DNA of 64,000 bases from Gordonia sp. SL306 (GTDB taxonomy: Bacteria; Actinomycetota; Actinomycetes; Mycobacteriales; Mycobacteriaceae). Positions 29,256 through 37,126 of the stretch are shown here, in pieces (within the stretch, counting starts at the first letter, position 1; every line of letters starts with the position of its first letter). The stretch lies in assembly GCF_026625785.1 (NCBI RefSeq), contig NZ_CP113063.1:992001-1056000 (forward strand), read 5' to 3'. The notes beneath the pieces were generated by a model. That model was not told where the DNA came from. It saw only the letters and a list, made by a program, of their open reading frames with translations, and searched no databases. A program made the translations under genes and the position numbers.

Positions 29256-31249
29256 GCGTGAGCAGGGCGATTCCCGTCGGCACCCCCGGCCGCGACGGCT
29301 CGATGCCCGCGCACACCGTCCGTTTCGACGACCGCGGATGGCACACCTACGGTGCATCGGTGTCGCCGGACGGAAAGGCGTTCGCCTACATCGTCGACGA
29401 CGGCACCGGATATCCACGTGCCGCACAGCGCTCCCTGTCGGTTTCCGGCGTCGGCGAACTCCGCTGGGTGAGCCTGCGGTCGACCGGTCCGGTGCGCAAG
29501 ATCGTGCACTCGACCGACAGCAGGTGGCTGGCGGTCGAGATCGCCCCGAGCGGCGGTGAGCACCACCAGGTCTGGGTGGTGACCACCGATCCCGACGACG
29601 ACACCGCCCATCGCATCGGCGCGACCCGCCCCGACGGGGATACTCCCGGGCGCCCTGCCGGCGGCGCCGGGCGATCCTTCGGCACCGTCTCGCTGGTCGG
29701 GTGGGACACCGATTGGGTGCTCATCACCGCGACCGAACCCGACGGCACCGCGCATTCGCTGCGGGTACACCCGGGTACGTCGGCGACCATGACACTCGAC
29801 GTCCGTGTGGGCGGCGCGCTCATCGACTCATGGAAGGGCGCCACGCTCATCCGCGTCGGTCCGCGCGGCTATCGCGACATGCTGTTGCTGCGCCGACGGC
29901 TCGACATCGCGTCCGACAGCGTCGTGATGACGCCGCTGCTGCCCAACGATCCCGGCGCGGTCACCGATGACGGTCACATCCTGGACCAGGGTTTCGATCA
30001 TCCGTCGCTGGTGTTCACCGGCCCCCCGCAGGATGCCGATCGCGATCTCGACAGCGTGCAGGCCATCGTCGTCAGCGATTTCGACAGCAAGTATCCGCGC
30101 CTGCTCGGCGTCGAGGTCGGTCGACACGGCGTCCGGTTCCGGGTCTTGGCGCAACGCCCGGACGCCGGCATCGACGAGTTCGTGGTGAGCAACGACCAGT
30201 CGACGGTGGCCATGCTCTGGAATGTGGCAGGGCGCAGCGAATTACAGATCCTCACCCTCCCCGATCAGACCTTGCACGATCCCATCGACCTGCCGGGCGA
30301 GGTGGCCACCGAACTCTCCGTCAGCGCGGCGGGGAGGCTGGTCGCCGTCACCGTGTCGAGCCCGCAACACTCACCGCTGGTCCATCTGATCCACACCGGG
30401 ACCGGCGAGGTGATCCCGATCCGCGACGATGTGGTGGCCGGCGAGGGTCCGTCGACCGGACTCGTGCCGGAGGTGCTGGAACTGTCGGCCCGGGACGGGA
30501 TGCCGCTGTCGGGTCTGCTGTTCCGCTCGAAGCGCGCGGGCCCTGGGCCGACCGTCTTGTATTTTCACGGGGGTCCCGAGGCGCAGACGCGCCCCGACTA
30601 CAACTTCCTCTTCGGACCGCTGGTGGACGCCGGGATCACGGTGTTCGCCCCCAACGTGCGCGGATCGTCGGGATACGGGCGACTGTTCTCGCACGCCGAC
30701 GACCGGTACGGCCGCTATGCCGGTATCGACGACGCGGCCGACTGCGCCGAACACCTTGTCGCACGGGGTATCGCCGATCCCGGAGCACTCTACTGTTCGG
30801 GTCGCTCGTACGGCGGCTATCTCACCCTCGCCTGCCTGACCTTTCACCCCGACACCTTCGCCGCCGGCATCGCCATCTGCGGGATGAGCGACCTCGAGTC
30901 GTTCTTCCGCAACACCGAGCCGTGGATCGCGGTGGCGGCGTACACCAAGTACGGTCACCCCGACTCCGATCGCGAACTGCTCGCCGACCTGTCACCGATC
31001 CATCGCATCGCCGACGTCCGGGCACCCCTGCTGGTGGTGCACGGCGCCCACGACACGAACGTGCCGGTCAGCGAATCCCGGCAGATGGTCGACGAATTGC
31101 GTGCCCGCGGTGCCGTCGCCGCGATGCTGATGTTCGACGACGAAGGGCACGAGATCGTCAAACGCCACAATCAGCAACGACTGACCGAGGCGGTCGCGGG
31201 CTGGATTCTCGACCACCCGTCGCGGCCCGGAGCACCGGAGGCACGATGA
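29252..31249 (+). CDS. S9 family (prolyl oligopeptidase-type) peptidase
   Basis: 665 residues: a beta-propeller-like N-terminal half (about 20-400) and an alpha/beta hydrolase C-terminal half. The nucleophile Ser is in SGRSYGGY near 517, with HGGPEAQ (oxyanion region) near 437, Asp in VHGAHDTNVP near 598 and His in DDEGHEIV near 632. S9 enzymes cut short peptides, often after proline. There is no signal peptide, so it is probably cytoplasmic. The start is one of two close GTG codons; the first overlaps the upstream stop (GTGA). Grouped with peptide-ligase genes, it may trim or recycle the peptide product, analogous to the peptidase in known NAGGN gene trios. Confidence 0.9.
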   Translation: MSVSRAIPVGTPGRDGSMPAHTVRFDDRGWHTYGASVSPDGKAFAYIVDDGTGYPRAAQRSLSVSGVGELRWVSLRSTGPVRKIVHSTDSRWLAVEIAPSGGEHHQVWVVTTDPDDDTAHRIGATRPDGDTPGRPAGGAGRSFGTVSLVGWDTDWVLITATEPDGTAHSLRVHPGTSATMTLDVRVGGALIDSWKGATLIRVGPRGYRDMLLLRRRLDIASDSVVMTPLLPNDPGAVTDDGHILDQGFDHPSLVFTGPPQDADRDLDSVQAIVVSDFDSKYPRLLGVEVGRHGVRFRVLAQRPDAGIDEFVVSNDQSTVAMLWNVAGRSELQILTLPDQTLHDPIDLPGEVATELSVSAAGRLVAVTVSSPQHSPLVHLIHTGTGEVIPIRDDVVAGEGPSTGLVPEVLELSARDGMPLSGLLFRSKRAGPGPTVLYFHGGPEAQTRPDYNFLFGPLVDAGITVFAPNVRGSSGYGRLFSHADDRYGRYAGIDDAADCAEHLVARGIADPGALYCSGRSYGGYLTLACLTFHPDTFAAGIAICGMSDLESFFRNTEPWIAVAAYTKYGHPDSDRELLADLSPIHRIADVRAPLLVVHGAHDTNVPVSESRQMVDELRARGAVAAMLMFDDEGHEIVKRHNQQRLTEAVAGWILDHPSRPGAPEAR

Positions 31250-31400
31250 GGCACCGCCCCCGAGAAGCGCCCCGGAAAACCGCCCTCCGGAGTGGCGCCG
31301 CGCACCATCTGTCGATGCCCCGCCCATGGCGGGCGCATTTCGGGGGTGCTTGTCAGGAGGCGGGCGCTCTCGCGACGGGTGTGCGCGCTGTGGGGTGCCG

Positions 31401-32108
31401 ATGAGCGCACGCATGACCGACCGGCTCATCGCCCAGCTGGTGGAGACGCGATCGGAGAGTGCGCGCGCAAACGTGCTCGAGGAACTCCGGCGGTTGATCC
31501 TGTCCGGCGGTGCGCCGCCCGGTGCGCAGATCCCGCCCGGCGAGGTCGCGGATGCCTTTCAGGTGAGCCCCATCCCCGTACGCGAGGCTCTCAAGACGCT
31601 GGTGGGTGAAGGCCTCGTCGTACACCAACGAAACGCCGGCTACCGCGTCAGCCAGCTCTCGATCGACGAACTCCGCGAGATCTATTTCGTGCGAGGAACT
31701 CTGGAGCAGGCCGCGCTGGCGCGAGCCGTAGACCTCATCGACTCCGCGGGTCTCGACCGCGCCCGGGGACGGCACGAGGAACTGGTGACAGCGGTGAAGT
31801 ACGACGACCGCAAGGCCTTTCACGATGTCTCCCGCGAGTTCCACCGCGAGCTCACCACTCCGTGCGCCATGCCCCGACTGCTGAACATGTTCGAGGCGAC
31901 CTGGAATCTCACCGAACCCTTCCAGGCGATGCGGGCGGTCGGCTCAGCGATCCAGGAGGCCCTCAACGACGACCACGCCGCGCTGCTCGACGCCTTTGCC
32001 GCCCGCGACACCGCCGCGGTGCTGGAGGTGGGGCAGATCCATCATCAGCGGCTGGAGAGCGCCATCGTCGAGACCGCGGCCGAACTGGGAGTACGCCACG
32101 ACGACTGA
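31401..32108 (+). CDS. GntR-family regulator (FCD type)
   Basis: 235 residues. An N-terminal winged helix (about 20-85: LRRLILSGGAPPGAQIPPGEVA, VSPIPVREALKTLVGEGLV) and a C-terminal all-helical FCD ligand domain (about 95-225) with metal-binding type histidines in EFHREL and QIHHQRLE. Such proteins are usually repressors released by an organic acid or amide. A second ATG four codons in (31413) is possible. It opens the N-heterocycle island and converges with the AtzH-like gene, so its target is probably the catabolic genes to its right. Confidence 0.88.
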   Translation: MSARMTDRLIAQLVETRSESARANVLEELRRLILSGGAPPGAQIPPGEVADAFQVSPIPVREALKTLVGEGLVVHQRNAGYRVSQLSIDELREIYFVRGTLEQAALARAVDLIDSAGLDRARGRHEELVTAVKYDDRKAFHDVSREFHRELTTPCAMPRLLNMFEATWNLTEPFQAMRAVGSAIQEALNDDHAALLDAFAARDTAAVLEVGQIHHQRLESAIVETAAELGVRHDD

Positions 32109-32147
32109 CGACACGGGCCACCGGCACTGCGCCCGGCGGGCCGCTCG

Positions 32148-32525
32148 TCAGATCGGCCGCGACGAGACGTGCGCGGCCACCACCTGCCACTCCCCCGCGA
32201 ACCGCACCCACACCTGGGACTGCCGGCCGACCGCGGCCACACCCTCCCGACGGAACGTCGCGTTGGCGACCGCGTGGTCGGGGCCGAGCGGGGTGATGTC
32301 CACTCGGTCCAATGAGCGATCGAGACCGGCCGACGGGCGGGCCGCACGGAACGCGCGGATCTGGTCGTAGCCGAACAGTTCCTCGGTGGCACCGAACCGG
32401 ATCGTGCGCGCGTCGTCCCAGAACAGTTCGTCGAGCACCGGTATGTCGTTGTCCACCAAGGCCGTTTCGTAGCGGTCGAAGGCACGTCGTACCGCCGCGC
32501 GGGTGAGGGCATACGGGTCGGTCAT
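32148..32525 (-). CDS. AtzH/HpxZ-like protein (DUF3225, SnoaL-like fold)
   Basis: 125 residues with the cone-shaped NTF2/SnoaL-like fold: FDRYETALVDNDIPVLDELFW, DARTIRFGATEELFGYDQIRAFRAAR, then FRREGVAAVGRQSQVWVRF and a short tail. It fits the AtzH/HpxZ group, found with oxalurate, hydantoin and s-triazine degradation genes. AtzH is an amidase-associated hydrolase in atrazine breakdown, while HpxZ function is unclear. Its start overlaps the preceding DUF1097 gene (ATGA), so it belongs to the three-gene minus-strand operon led by the cytosine-deaminase-like enzyme. Confidence 0.8.
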   Translation of the reverse strand: MTDPYALTRAAVRRAFDRYETALVDNDIPVLDELFWDDARTIRFGATEELFGYDQIRAFRAARPSAGLDRSLDRVDITPLGPDHAVANATFRREGVAAVGRQSQVWVRFAGEWQVVAAHVSSRPI

Positions 32526-33076
32526 GAATCCAGCGCGAGCTTGCCGGATGGCCGGACACGCGCAGGCTCAGCCGCCGGCCGGGGGAAGGCCAGCCGTCGC
32601 GACAGGTACGCGAACACCGGTCCCAGGAAGTTCATCGCGACCACCGAGACCCAGGCGGCCCAGGGATTGCCCGGCGCGAAACCGAAGCCGCCGAAAAAGG
32701 TCGCGAAGAAGGACGCGAAGCCGAGGAACATCCCCGGTATCAGCGAGAAGGTGGCGAGGCGACCGGTGTACATCAGGGCGGAGTTCACCACGAAGATGAT
32801 CAGCGCGAGCACGGCGTCCTTCGCCAGTTGCCCGCTACCGGCGATGGTGCCGATCTGCTGGTCGATCAGGACGATGACGAGAGCGAATGTCGACCCGACG
32901 GGCATCGTGACCCACAGTCGGCGGGCGTTGGCCATGGACGGGCCGCCCAGGAGAAACGTTCCTGCCCAACTGATGAAGATCGCCCACGGCGGGAGATGCA
33001 GAGCCGTGCCGCCGATGAAGGCGGTGCAGCCGGCGAGGAAGGAAGCGACGATTTCGTGAGGGATACGGTCACGCAC
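32522..33076 (-). CDS. DUF1097 small membrane protein
   Basis: 184 residues with about five or six membrane helices, for example EIVASFLAGCTAFIGGTAL and the PGMFLGFASFFATFFGGFGF segment, and a basic C-terminus. It matches the DUF1097 family, of unknown transport or accessory function. The GTG start is picked because GGAGG lies seven bases upstream; it overlaps the amidohydrolase gene by eight bases. It may help uptake of the island's substrate or its breakdown product, which is inferred from position only. Confidence 0.8.
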   Translation of the reverse strand: MRDRIPHEIVASFLAGCTAFIGGTALHLPPWAIFISWAGTFLLGGPSMANARRLWVTMPVGSTFALVIVLIDQQIGTIAGSGQLAKDAVLALIIFVVNSALMYTGRLATFSLIPGMFLGFASFFATFFGGFGFAPGNPWAAWVSVVAMNFLGPVFAYLSRRLAFPRPAAEPARVRPSGKLALDS

Positions 33077-34325
33077 AGAGAACCTCCGCGATGTGAGTGG
33101 TTCGGGTGGTCCGCGCGACGACGCGGCCACCCTTGATGACAAAACAGCGATCTGGTCGGTCGAGCAGGATGTCGGCGACGCAAGTCGACGACAGGACCAC
33201 CATGTCGGCGGCTCGCCCCGGCAGGATTCCGTAGCCGTCGGCGATGCCGACCACCTCGGCAGCCATGTGGGTCGCCATGGTGAGAACCCTGGCGAGGTCT
33301 GCGCTCCCGGACAGATGGCCGACCTGAGCCAGTAGCAGACCGATGTCGAGCATGTCCGCATTCCCGTACGGCGTGAAGGCATTACGGATGTTGTTCGACG
33401 AGTAGGCGCAGGTCACTCCGGCATCCCAGAGATCTTTGACCGGTACCACTCCCCGCCTGACGTTCTCGGTGTCGCCGCGTCCGCCCAGGTGCATGTCGGT
33501 GGCGGGGAGCGGAACCACCGCGACACCCGCCGCGGCGAGATTCCGGAGCACGGCACGTCGCTCGGTCTCGTCGCGCCCGGCGAGGGACGTCATGTGTCCC
33601 AGCGCGACCCGACCGGCCATACCTCGACGATCGGTGGTCTCGGCGATGAAATCGGCCAGCGCGAAGCGGGGATCGTCTGCGTCGTCGGCGAAGTCGGCGT
33701 GCATGTCGACGGGCACATCGAACTCCTCGGCCAGGTCGAACACCATCTCGACGTGCCGATGACAGGTGGCGAGGTCGATCTCGTTGTAGGTGCACCCACC
33801 GATCACGTCGACTCCCCGCCGCAGTGACTCGCGCAGCAGGTCCGCGGTACCCGGAGCCTTCAGAATCCCCTCCTGCGGAAAGGCGACGATCTGCAGATCG
33901 ACCAGCCCCCGATACTCCTCACGGAGCTCGAGAAGCACCTCGACGCCCAGCAGCCCGACGATCGGGTCCACGTCGGGATGGGCACGGATCACCGTGGTGC
34001 CGTTGATGATCGCCTGCTCGATGATCTGCCGTGCCCGGTGTCGCACATTGTCGGCGGTGAACTGGCGTTTGAGTTCGCCGGTCACCTCGATCGCGCCGGC
34101 CAGCGTGCCGTCGCGATTGGGTTTCTCCTTGTCGAGCAGTGCTTTGTCCAGATGGAGGTGCGACTCGATCAGGCCCGGGATCACCACACGGCCTCCGCAG
34201 TCGATCTCCTCACGGGCCGCGGAGCCGCATCGCGGCGAGATCTCTGCGATCCGCCCACCCTCCACGGCGATGTCGACGAGTGGAGCGTCGTCGACCACTC
34301 GCGCAGCACGCAGAATCAGGTCCAT
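33069..34325 (-). CDS. Cytosine-deaminase-like amidohydrolase lacking the usual catalytic Asp
   Basis: 418 residues, amidohydrolase superfamily of the CodA/AtzC type. The first metal motif is ESHLHLDKALL near residue 50, followed by IRAHPDVDP, CTYNEIDLATCHRHV, VDMHADFADD and GHMTSLAG. Where cytosine deaminases carry G-x-D-(D/N) before the P-x-G motif, this protein reads SSNNIRNAFTPYG, so the expected aspartate is Asn. Other members of a poorly characterised subfamily share the SNN pattern as I recall. The reaction may therefore differ from simple deamination; substrates could be a cyclic amide, amidine or ureide. The ATG has GAGGAGA upstream. A FadR-type operator lies in the divergent promoter. 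Confidence 0.82.
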   Translation of the reverse strand: MDLILRAARVVDDAPLVDIAVEGGRIAEISPRCGSAAREEIDCGGRVVIPGLIESHLHLDKALLDKEKPNRDGTLAGAIEVTGELKRQFTADNVRHRARQIIEQAIINGTTVIRAHPDVDPIVGLLGVEVLLELREEYRGLVDLQIVAFPQEGILKAPGTADLLRESLRRGVDVIGGCTYNEIDLATCHRHVEMVFDLAEEFDVPVDMHADFADDADDPRFALADFIAETTDRRGMAGRVALGHMTSLAGRDETERRAVLRNLAAAGVAVVPLPATDMHLGGRGDTENVRRGVVPVKDLWDAGVTCAYSSNNIRNAFTPYGNADMLDIGLLLAQVGHLSGSADLARVLTMATHMAAEVVGIADGYGILPGRAADMVVLSSTCVADILLDRPDRCFVIKGGRVVARTTRTTHIAEVLCA

Positions 34326-34412
34326 TTCTGTTCTCCTCGTGACTCGAACAACAACTGCCACTGTTGCGGCCGAGTGTTTCCGCGGTGCGCGCGAGGAGTA
34401 ACGCATGAGTTA

Positions 34413-34427
34413 CACTTGGTCATACCA
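34413..34427. promoter_or_regulatory. GntR/FadR-type operator, perfect 15-base palindrome
   Basis: CTTGGT-CAT-ACCAAG is a perfect palindrome that fits the FadR-subfamily consensus TnGTnnnACnA. A near repeat of its half-site (ACCAAG) follows at once. It lies between the divergent amidohydrolase and the GntR gene, so GntR2 probably binds here to control both directions. Confidence 0.7.
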
Positions 34428-34455
34428 AGAGACCAAGTTCGATTCGGGAGGCGCC

Positions 34456-35127
34456 GTGATACGACGAGGACGCACGCTCAGCGCGAGCACCGCGGCCTAT
34501 CTCGAGGGCATGATCACCAACGAGCTCAACCCGGGCGACAAACTCCCGCCAGAACGGGTGCTCGCGGAGAACCTCGAGGTCTCGCGCACGACGATCCGCG
34601 AGGCGTTGCAGGAGCTCGAGCAGCGGCGGCTACTTGCCAGGACTCCCGGTCGCGGCACGATCGTGCTCCCCCGGTCGGCCAACGCGACGGCGATCCTGGA
34701 GACGATGGCCGATGATGCCGAGGAGGATCACGTGGCCGAACTGCGGATGCTGATCGAGCCACAGGTGGCGGGCCTGGCGGCGGACCGGGCCATCGAGTCC
34801 GATCTCGTGTCCCTCGAGGACATCCTGGCGTCGAGTCACACCGGACTGAATCCCGCCGAATCGCTCGAGCAGGATGTGGCATTCCATCTCCAACTGGCGC
34901 GGGCGGCGCGCAATCCGTTGCTGATCTCGCTCTGTCAGCTCAGCAGCGGGTGGGTACAGAACGTCCGTGCGCGCTCACACGCCACCCGCGAGGGCAGGCG
35001 GATGTCCTTCGACGGGCACAAACAGATCTTTCAGGCAGTACAGAACAGCGACCACGAGGCTGCGGTGGCGGCGATGACCGACCATCTCTCCGACGTCGCG
35101 CGACTCGTGGATCGGCGGGCGAAATGA
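34456..35127 (+). CDS. GntR/FadR-type regulator (FCD), probably controls the divergent operons
   Basis: 223 residues. The winged helix (about 10-75) has LNPGDKLPPERVLAENLEVSRTTIREALQ split over two helices, then GRGTIV in the wing; the FCD effector domain follows (ELRMLIEPQVAGLAA, AFHLQLARAARNP). The GTG at 34456 is preferred. GGGAGG lies just upstream, and the earlier ATG at 34405 would place a perfect operator palindrome inside the coding region. Its stop overlaps the formamidase start (ATGA), so regulator, amidase and membrane protein form one operon under its own control. Confidence 0.87.
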   Translation: MIRRGRTLSASTAAYLEGMITNELNPGDKLPPERVLAENLEVSRTTIREALQELEQRRLLARTPGRGTIVLPRSANATAILETMADDAEEDHVAELRMLIEPQVAGLAADRAIESDLVSLEDILASSHTGLNPAESLEQDVAFHLQLARAARNPLLISLCQLSSGWVQNVRARSHATREGRRMSFDGHKQIFQAVQNSDHEAAVAAMTDHLSDVARLVDRRAK

Positions 35128-36236
35128 CCTTCTCATCACTGTCATCGGTGAACGAGACCGCGATTCTGGCGCAGGGTTCGGGACCGGTCGTCGGCGACGA
35201 CTATCTCCCGTGCCGACCCGAGGAGATCTTCTGGGGTGATCTCCCTTGCGCGACCGACCGTCCCGTGATGAGCGTGCTGCCGGGCACCACGCTGACGATC
35301 GACACCCTGAGTCACGAGGGCATCCTCGCGGACCAGGGTCGCGATCCCCGCAAGTATTTCGGGGCTCACGGGGTCGCGCCCGAATGTGTCCTCGACGAAG
35401 CGGTCGCCTTGTGTGCGTCCGACCGCACACACCGCCAGGGCATCGACGGACCGCACGTCACCACCGGCCCCATCGAGGTCGTCGGCGCGATGCCCGGCGA
35501 CCTGCTCGCGATGACGATCGTGGAGACGCTGCGGCGCGTGCCCTACGGGGTCGTGTCCAATCGCCACGGGCGGGGCTCCCTGCCCGGCGAATATCCCTCC
35601 GGCGGAATCACCTACAGCGCATTCGTCTCCGTGCAGGAAGAAGCGGACGCGGCATACGGGGTGCTGCCGCTGACCCAGGACGTCGACGGACCCGCGGCCC
35701 GGTTCCCGCTGTCCCCGTTTCTCGGGATCATGGGCGTGGCGGTCGACGGCGACACCCGCGCCCATTCCATCCCTCCCGGCGCCCACGGCGGCAACATCGA
35801 CATCAATCTTCTGACCGCAGGCAGCACCCTGTACCTGCCCGTCCAGGTTCCCGGCGCGCTCGCCTACGTCGGGGATCCGCACTTCGCCCAGGGCGACGGC
35901 GAGGTCGCGCTCACTGCGCTGGAGGCATCGCTGCGCGCCACCGTCAGGTTCGACATCGTTCGCGCGCCGGACGTCGCGGCACGGTTCGGCGACCTCGTCG
36001 GCCCCATCGCGGAGACGCAGGAGTTCCTCGTCCCCACCGGCCTCGACACCGACCTCGACGTGGCGGTGCAGAACTGTGTCCGCGCCGCGGTGTCACTCCT
36101 GTCCGCGCGATACGGCATGGACCATGCTCAGGCACTCGCATACCTCAGTGCCGCAACAGACTTCAACATCTCCCAGGTCGTGGATGTCGTGAAGGGCGTG
36201 CACGCCCGGATCCGGCGGACGGACTTCGCGTCGTGA
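35124..36236 (+). CDS. Acetamidase/formamidase family protein
   Basis: 370 residues, FmdA/AmdA family. These enzymes hydrolyse short amides (formamide, acetamide) to acid plus ammonia in the cytoplasm. Family features are HVTTGPIEVVGAMPGDLLAM near 108, the LSPFLGIMGVA segment, PPGAHGGNIDINLLTAGSTLYLPV and DPHFAQGDGEV near 252. The start overlaps the regulator stop. Together with two cyclic-amidohydrolase-type genes and an NCS1 permease it fits release of ammonia from a ring-opened product. Confidence 0.9.
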   Translation: MTFSSLSSVNETAILAQGSGPVVGDDYLPCRPEEIFWGDLPCATDRPVMSVLPGTTLTIDTLSHEGILADQGRDPRKYFGAHGVAPECVLDEAVALCASDRTHRQGIDGPHVTTGPIEVVGAMPGDLLAMTIVETLRRVPYGVVSNRHGRGSLPGEYPSGGITYSAFVSVQEEADAAYGVLPLTQDVDGPAARFPLSPFLGIMGVAVDGDTRAHSIPPGAHGGNIDINLLTAGSTLYLPVQVPGALAYVGDPHFAQGDGEVALTALEASLRATVRFDIVRAPDVAARFGDLVGPIAETQEFLVPTGLDTDLDVAVQNCVRAAVSLLSARYGMDHAQALAYLSAATDFNISQVVDVVKGVHARIRRTDFAS

Positions 36237-36961
36237 GCCTCGTCACGCGGCTCCGGGCGATCCCGGATGAGCGAATGCATCTGGTGCTCATGATCATCCT
36301 GACGTTCACCACGGGCATCAACGACGCGGTCGGCTATCTCGGCCTGGACAAGGTGTTCACCGGCAACATGACCGGCAACGTCGTGGTGCTCGGGATGGCC
36401 GTCGCAGGCGGCTCGGGTCTCCCCGTCCTCGGGCCTGCGATGGCGCTGGCGGGATTCATGGTCGGCGCGGCCCTGGGCGGCCGGGTCCTGCGCGGCCAGG
36501 GCAGGCAATGGACCACCCGAACCACCGCGTTGTTCGCGACCGTCGCGACGATCATGTTCGCGCTCGCCGCAACGCTGTTCGTCACCGGCCAGCATCCGGT
36601 CAGGCCGGCGATGATCACCATCACCACGCTCGCGGCCACCGCGATGGGGATTCAGGCAGCAGCGGCCAGAGTGGTGGCGGTCAAGGACGTGACGACTGTG
36701 GTGGTGACGTCGACCATCACCGGTCTGGCGGCCGATTCGGTCCTCGGTTCCGGGAAGGGCAGCGGCACCGGCCGCCGGGTCGCGGCAGTGGTGGCCATCA
36801 TCCTCGGCGCTGCTGCCGGTGCCGCGGTGATGCACGCCCACATGGGTGCCGCGCTGCTGGTGGCAGCGCTCCTGATCACGGGTGTCACCGTCACCGGCGC
36901 GATCCACGATCAGCGGCGAACCGATGAGAATGCAGAGACGGCGGTCGCCGGCCGCACCTGA
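36233..36961 (+). CDS. DUF1275 (YoaK-type) membrane protein
   Basis: 242 residues and six or seven hydrophobic helices. It matches DUF1275/YoaK, with a first half reading TFTTGINDAVGYLGL and VFTGNMTGNVVVLG, and a second half reading KDVTTVVVTSTITGLAADS. The family function is unknown. The GTG start overlaps the amidase stop (GTGA). Since a DUF1097 protein sits in the divergent operon, the island has two small unrelated membrane proteins beside the classical permeases. Confidence 0.85.
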   Translation: MSLVTRLRAIPDERMHLVLMIILTFTTGINDAVGYLGLDKVFTGNMTGNVVVLGMAVAGGSGLPVLGPAMALAGFMVGAALGGRVLRGQGRQWTTRTTALFATVATIMFALAATLFVTGQHPVRPAMITITTLAATAMGIQAAAARVVAVKDVTTVVVTSTITGLAADSVLGSGKGSGTGRRVAAVVAIILGAAAGAAVMHAHMGAALLVAALLITGVTVTGAIHDQRRTDENAETAVAGRT

Positions 36962-37126
36962 ACGCGGCGGACCCGGTCAGACGGGTGCCGAATCTGGCAC
37001 GAAAAGAATGCGGATATCCGGAAATATATCTATCCGTTAATTCCCGGGTAACAAACCATTCTTAGCTTGATCACATCAGCGTCCCCGATCATCCGGCGCT
37101 GACTCCGTCTGACCGGGAGAGCCACC
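36962..37126 (+). promoter_or_regulatory. Promoter region of the NCS1 permease operon
   Basis: 165 bases, notably more AT-rich than the surroundings. It contains the palindrome CGGATATCCG (37011-37020) and, further on, GTTA-N9-TAAC. The GntR2 palindrome is not repeated here, so this operon may answer to a different signal, possibly nitrogen status. That is a guess from the genes, not from a recognised GlnR site. Confidence 0.35.

Noticed and set aside
36962..37126. GlnR binding site before the NCS1 permease
   Set aside because: GTTA-N9-TAAC does not fit the GlnR half-site spacing well enough to call.
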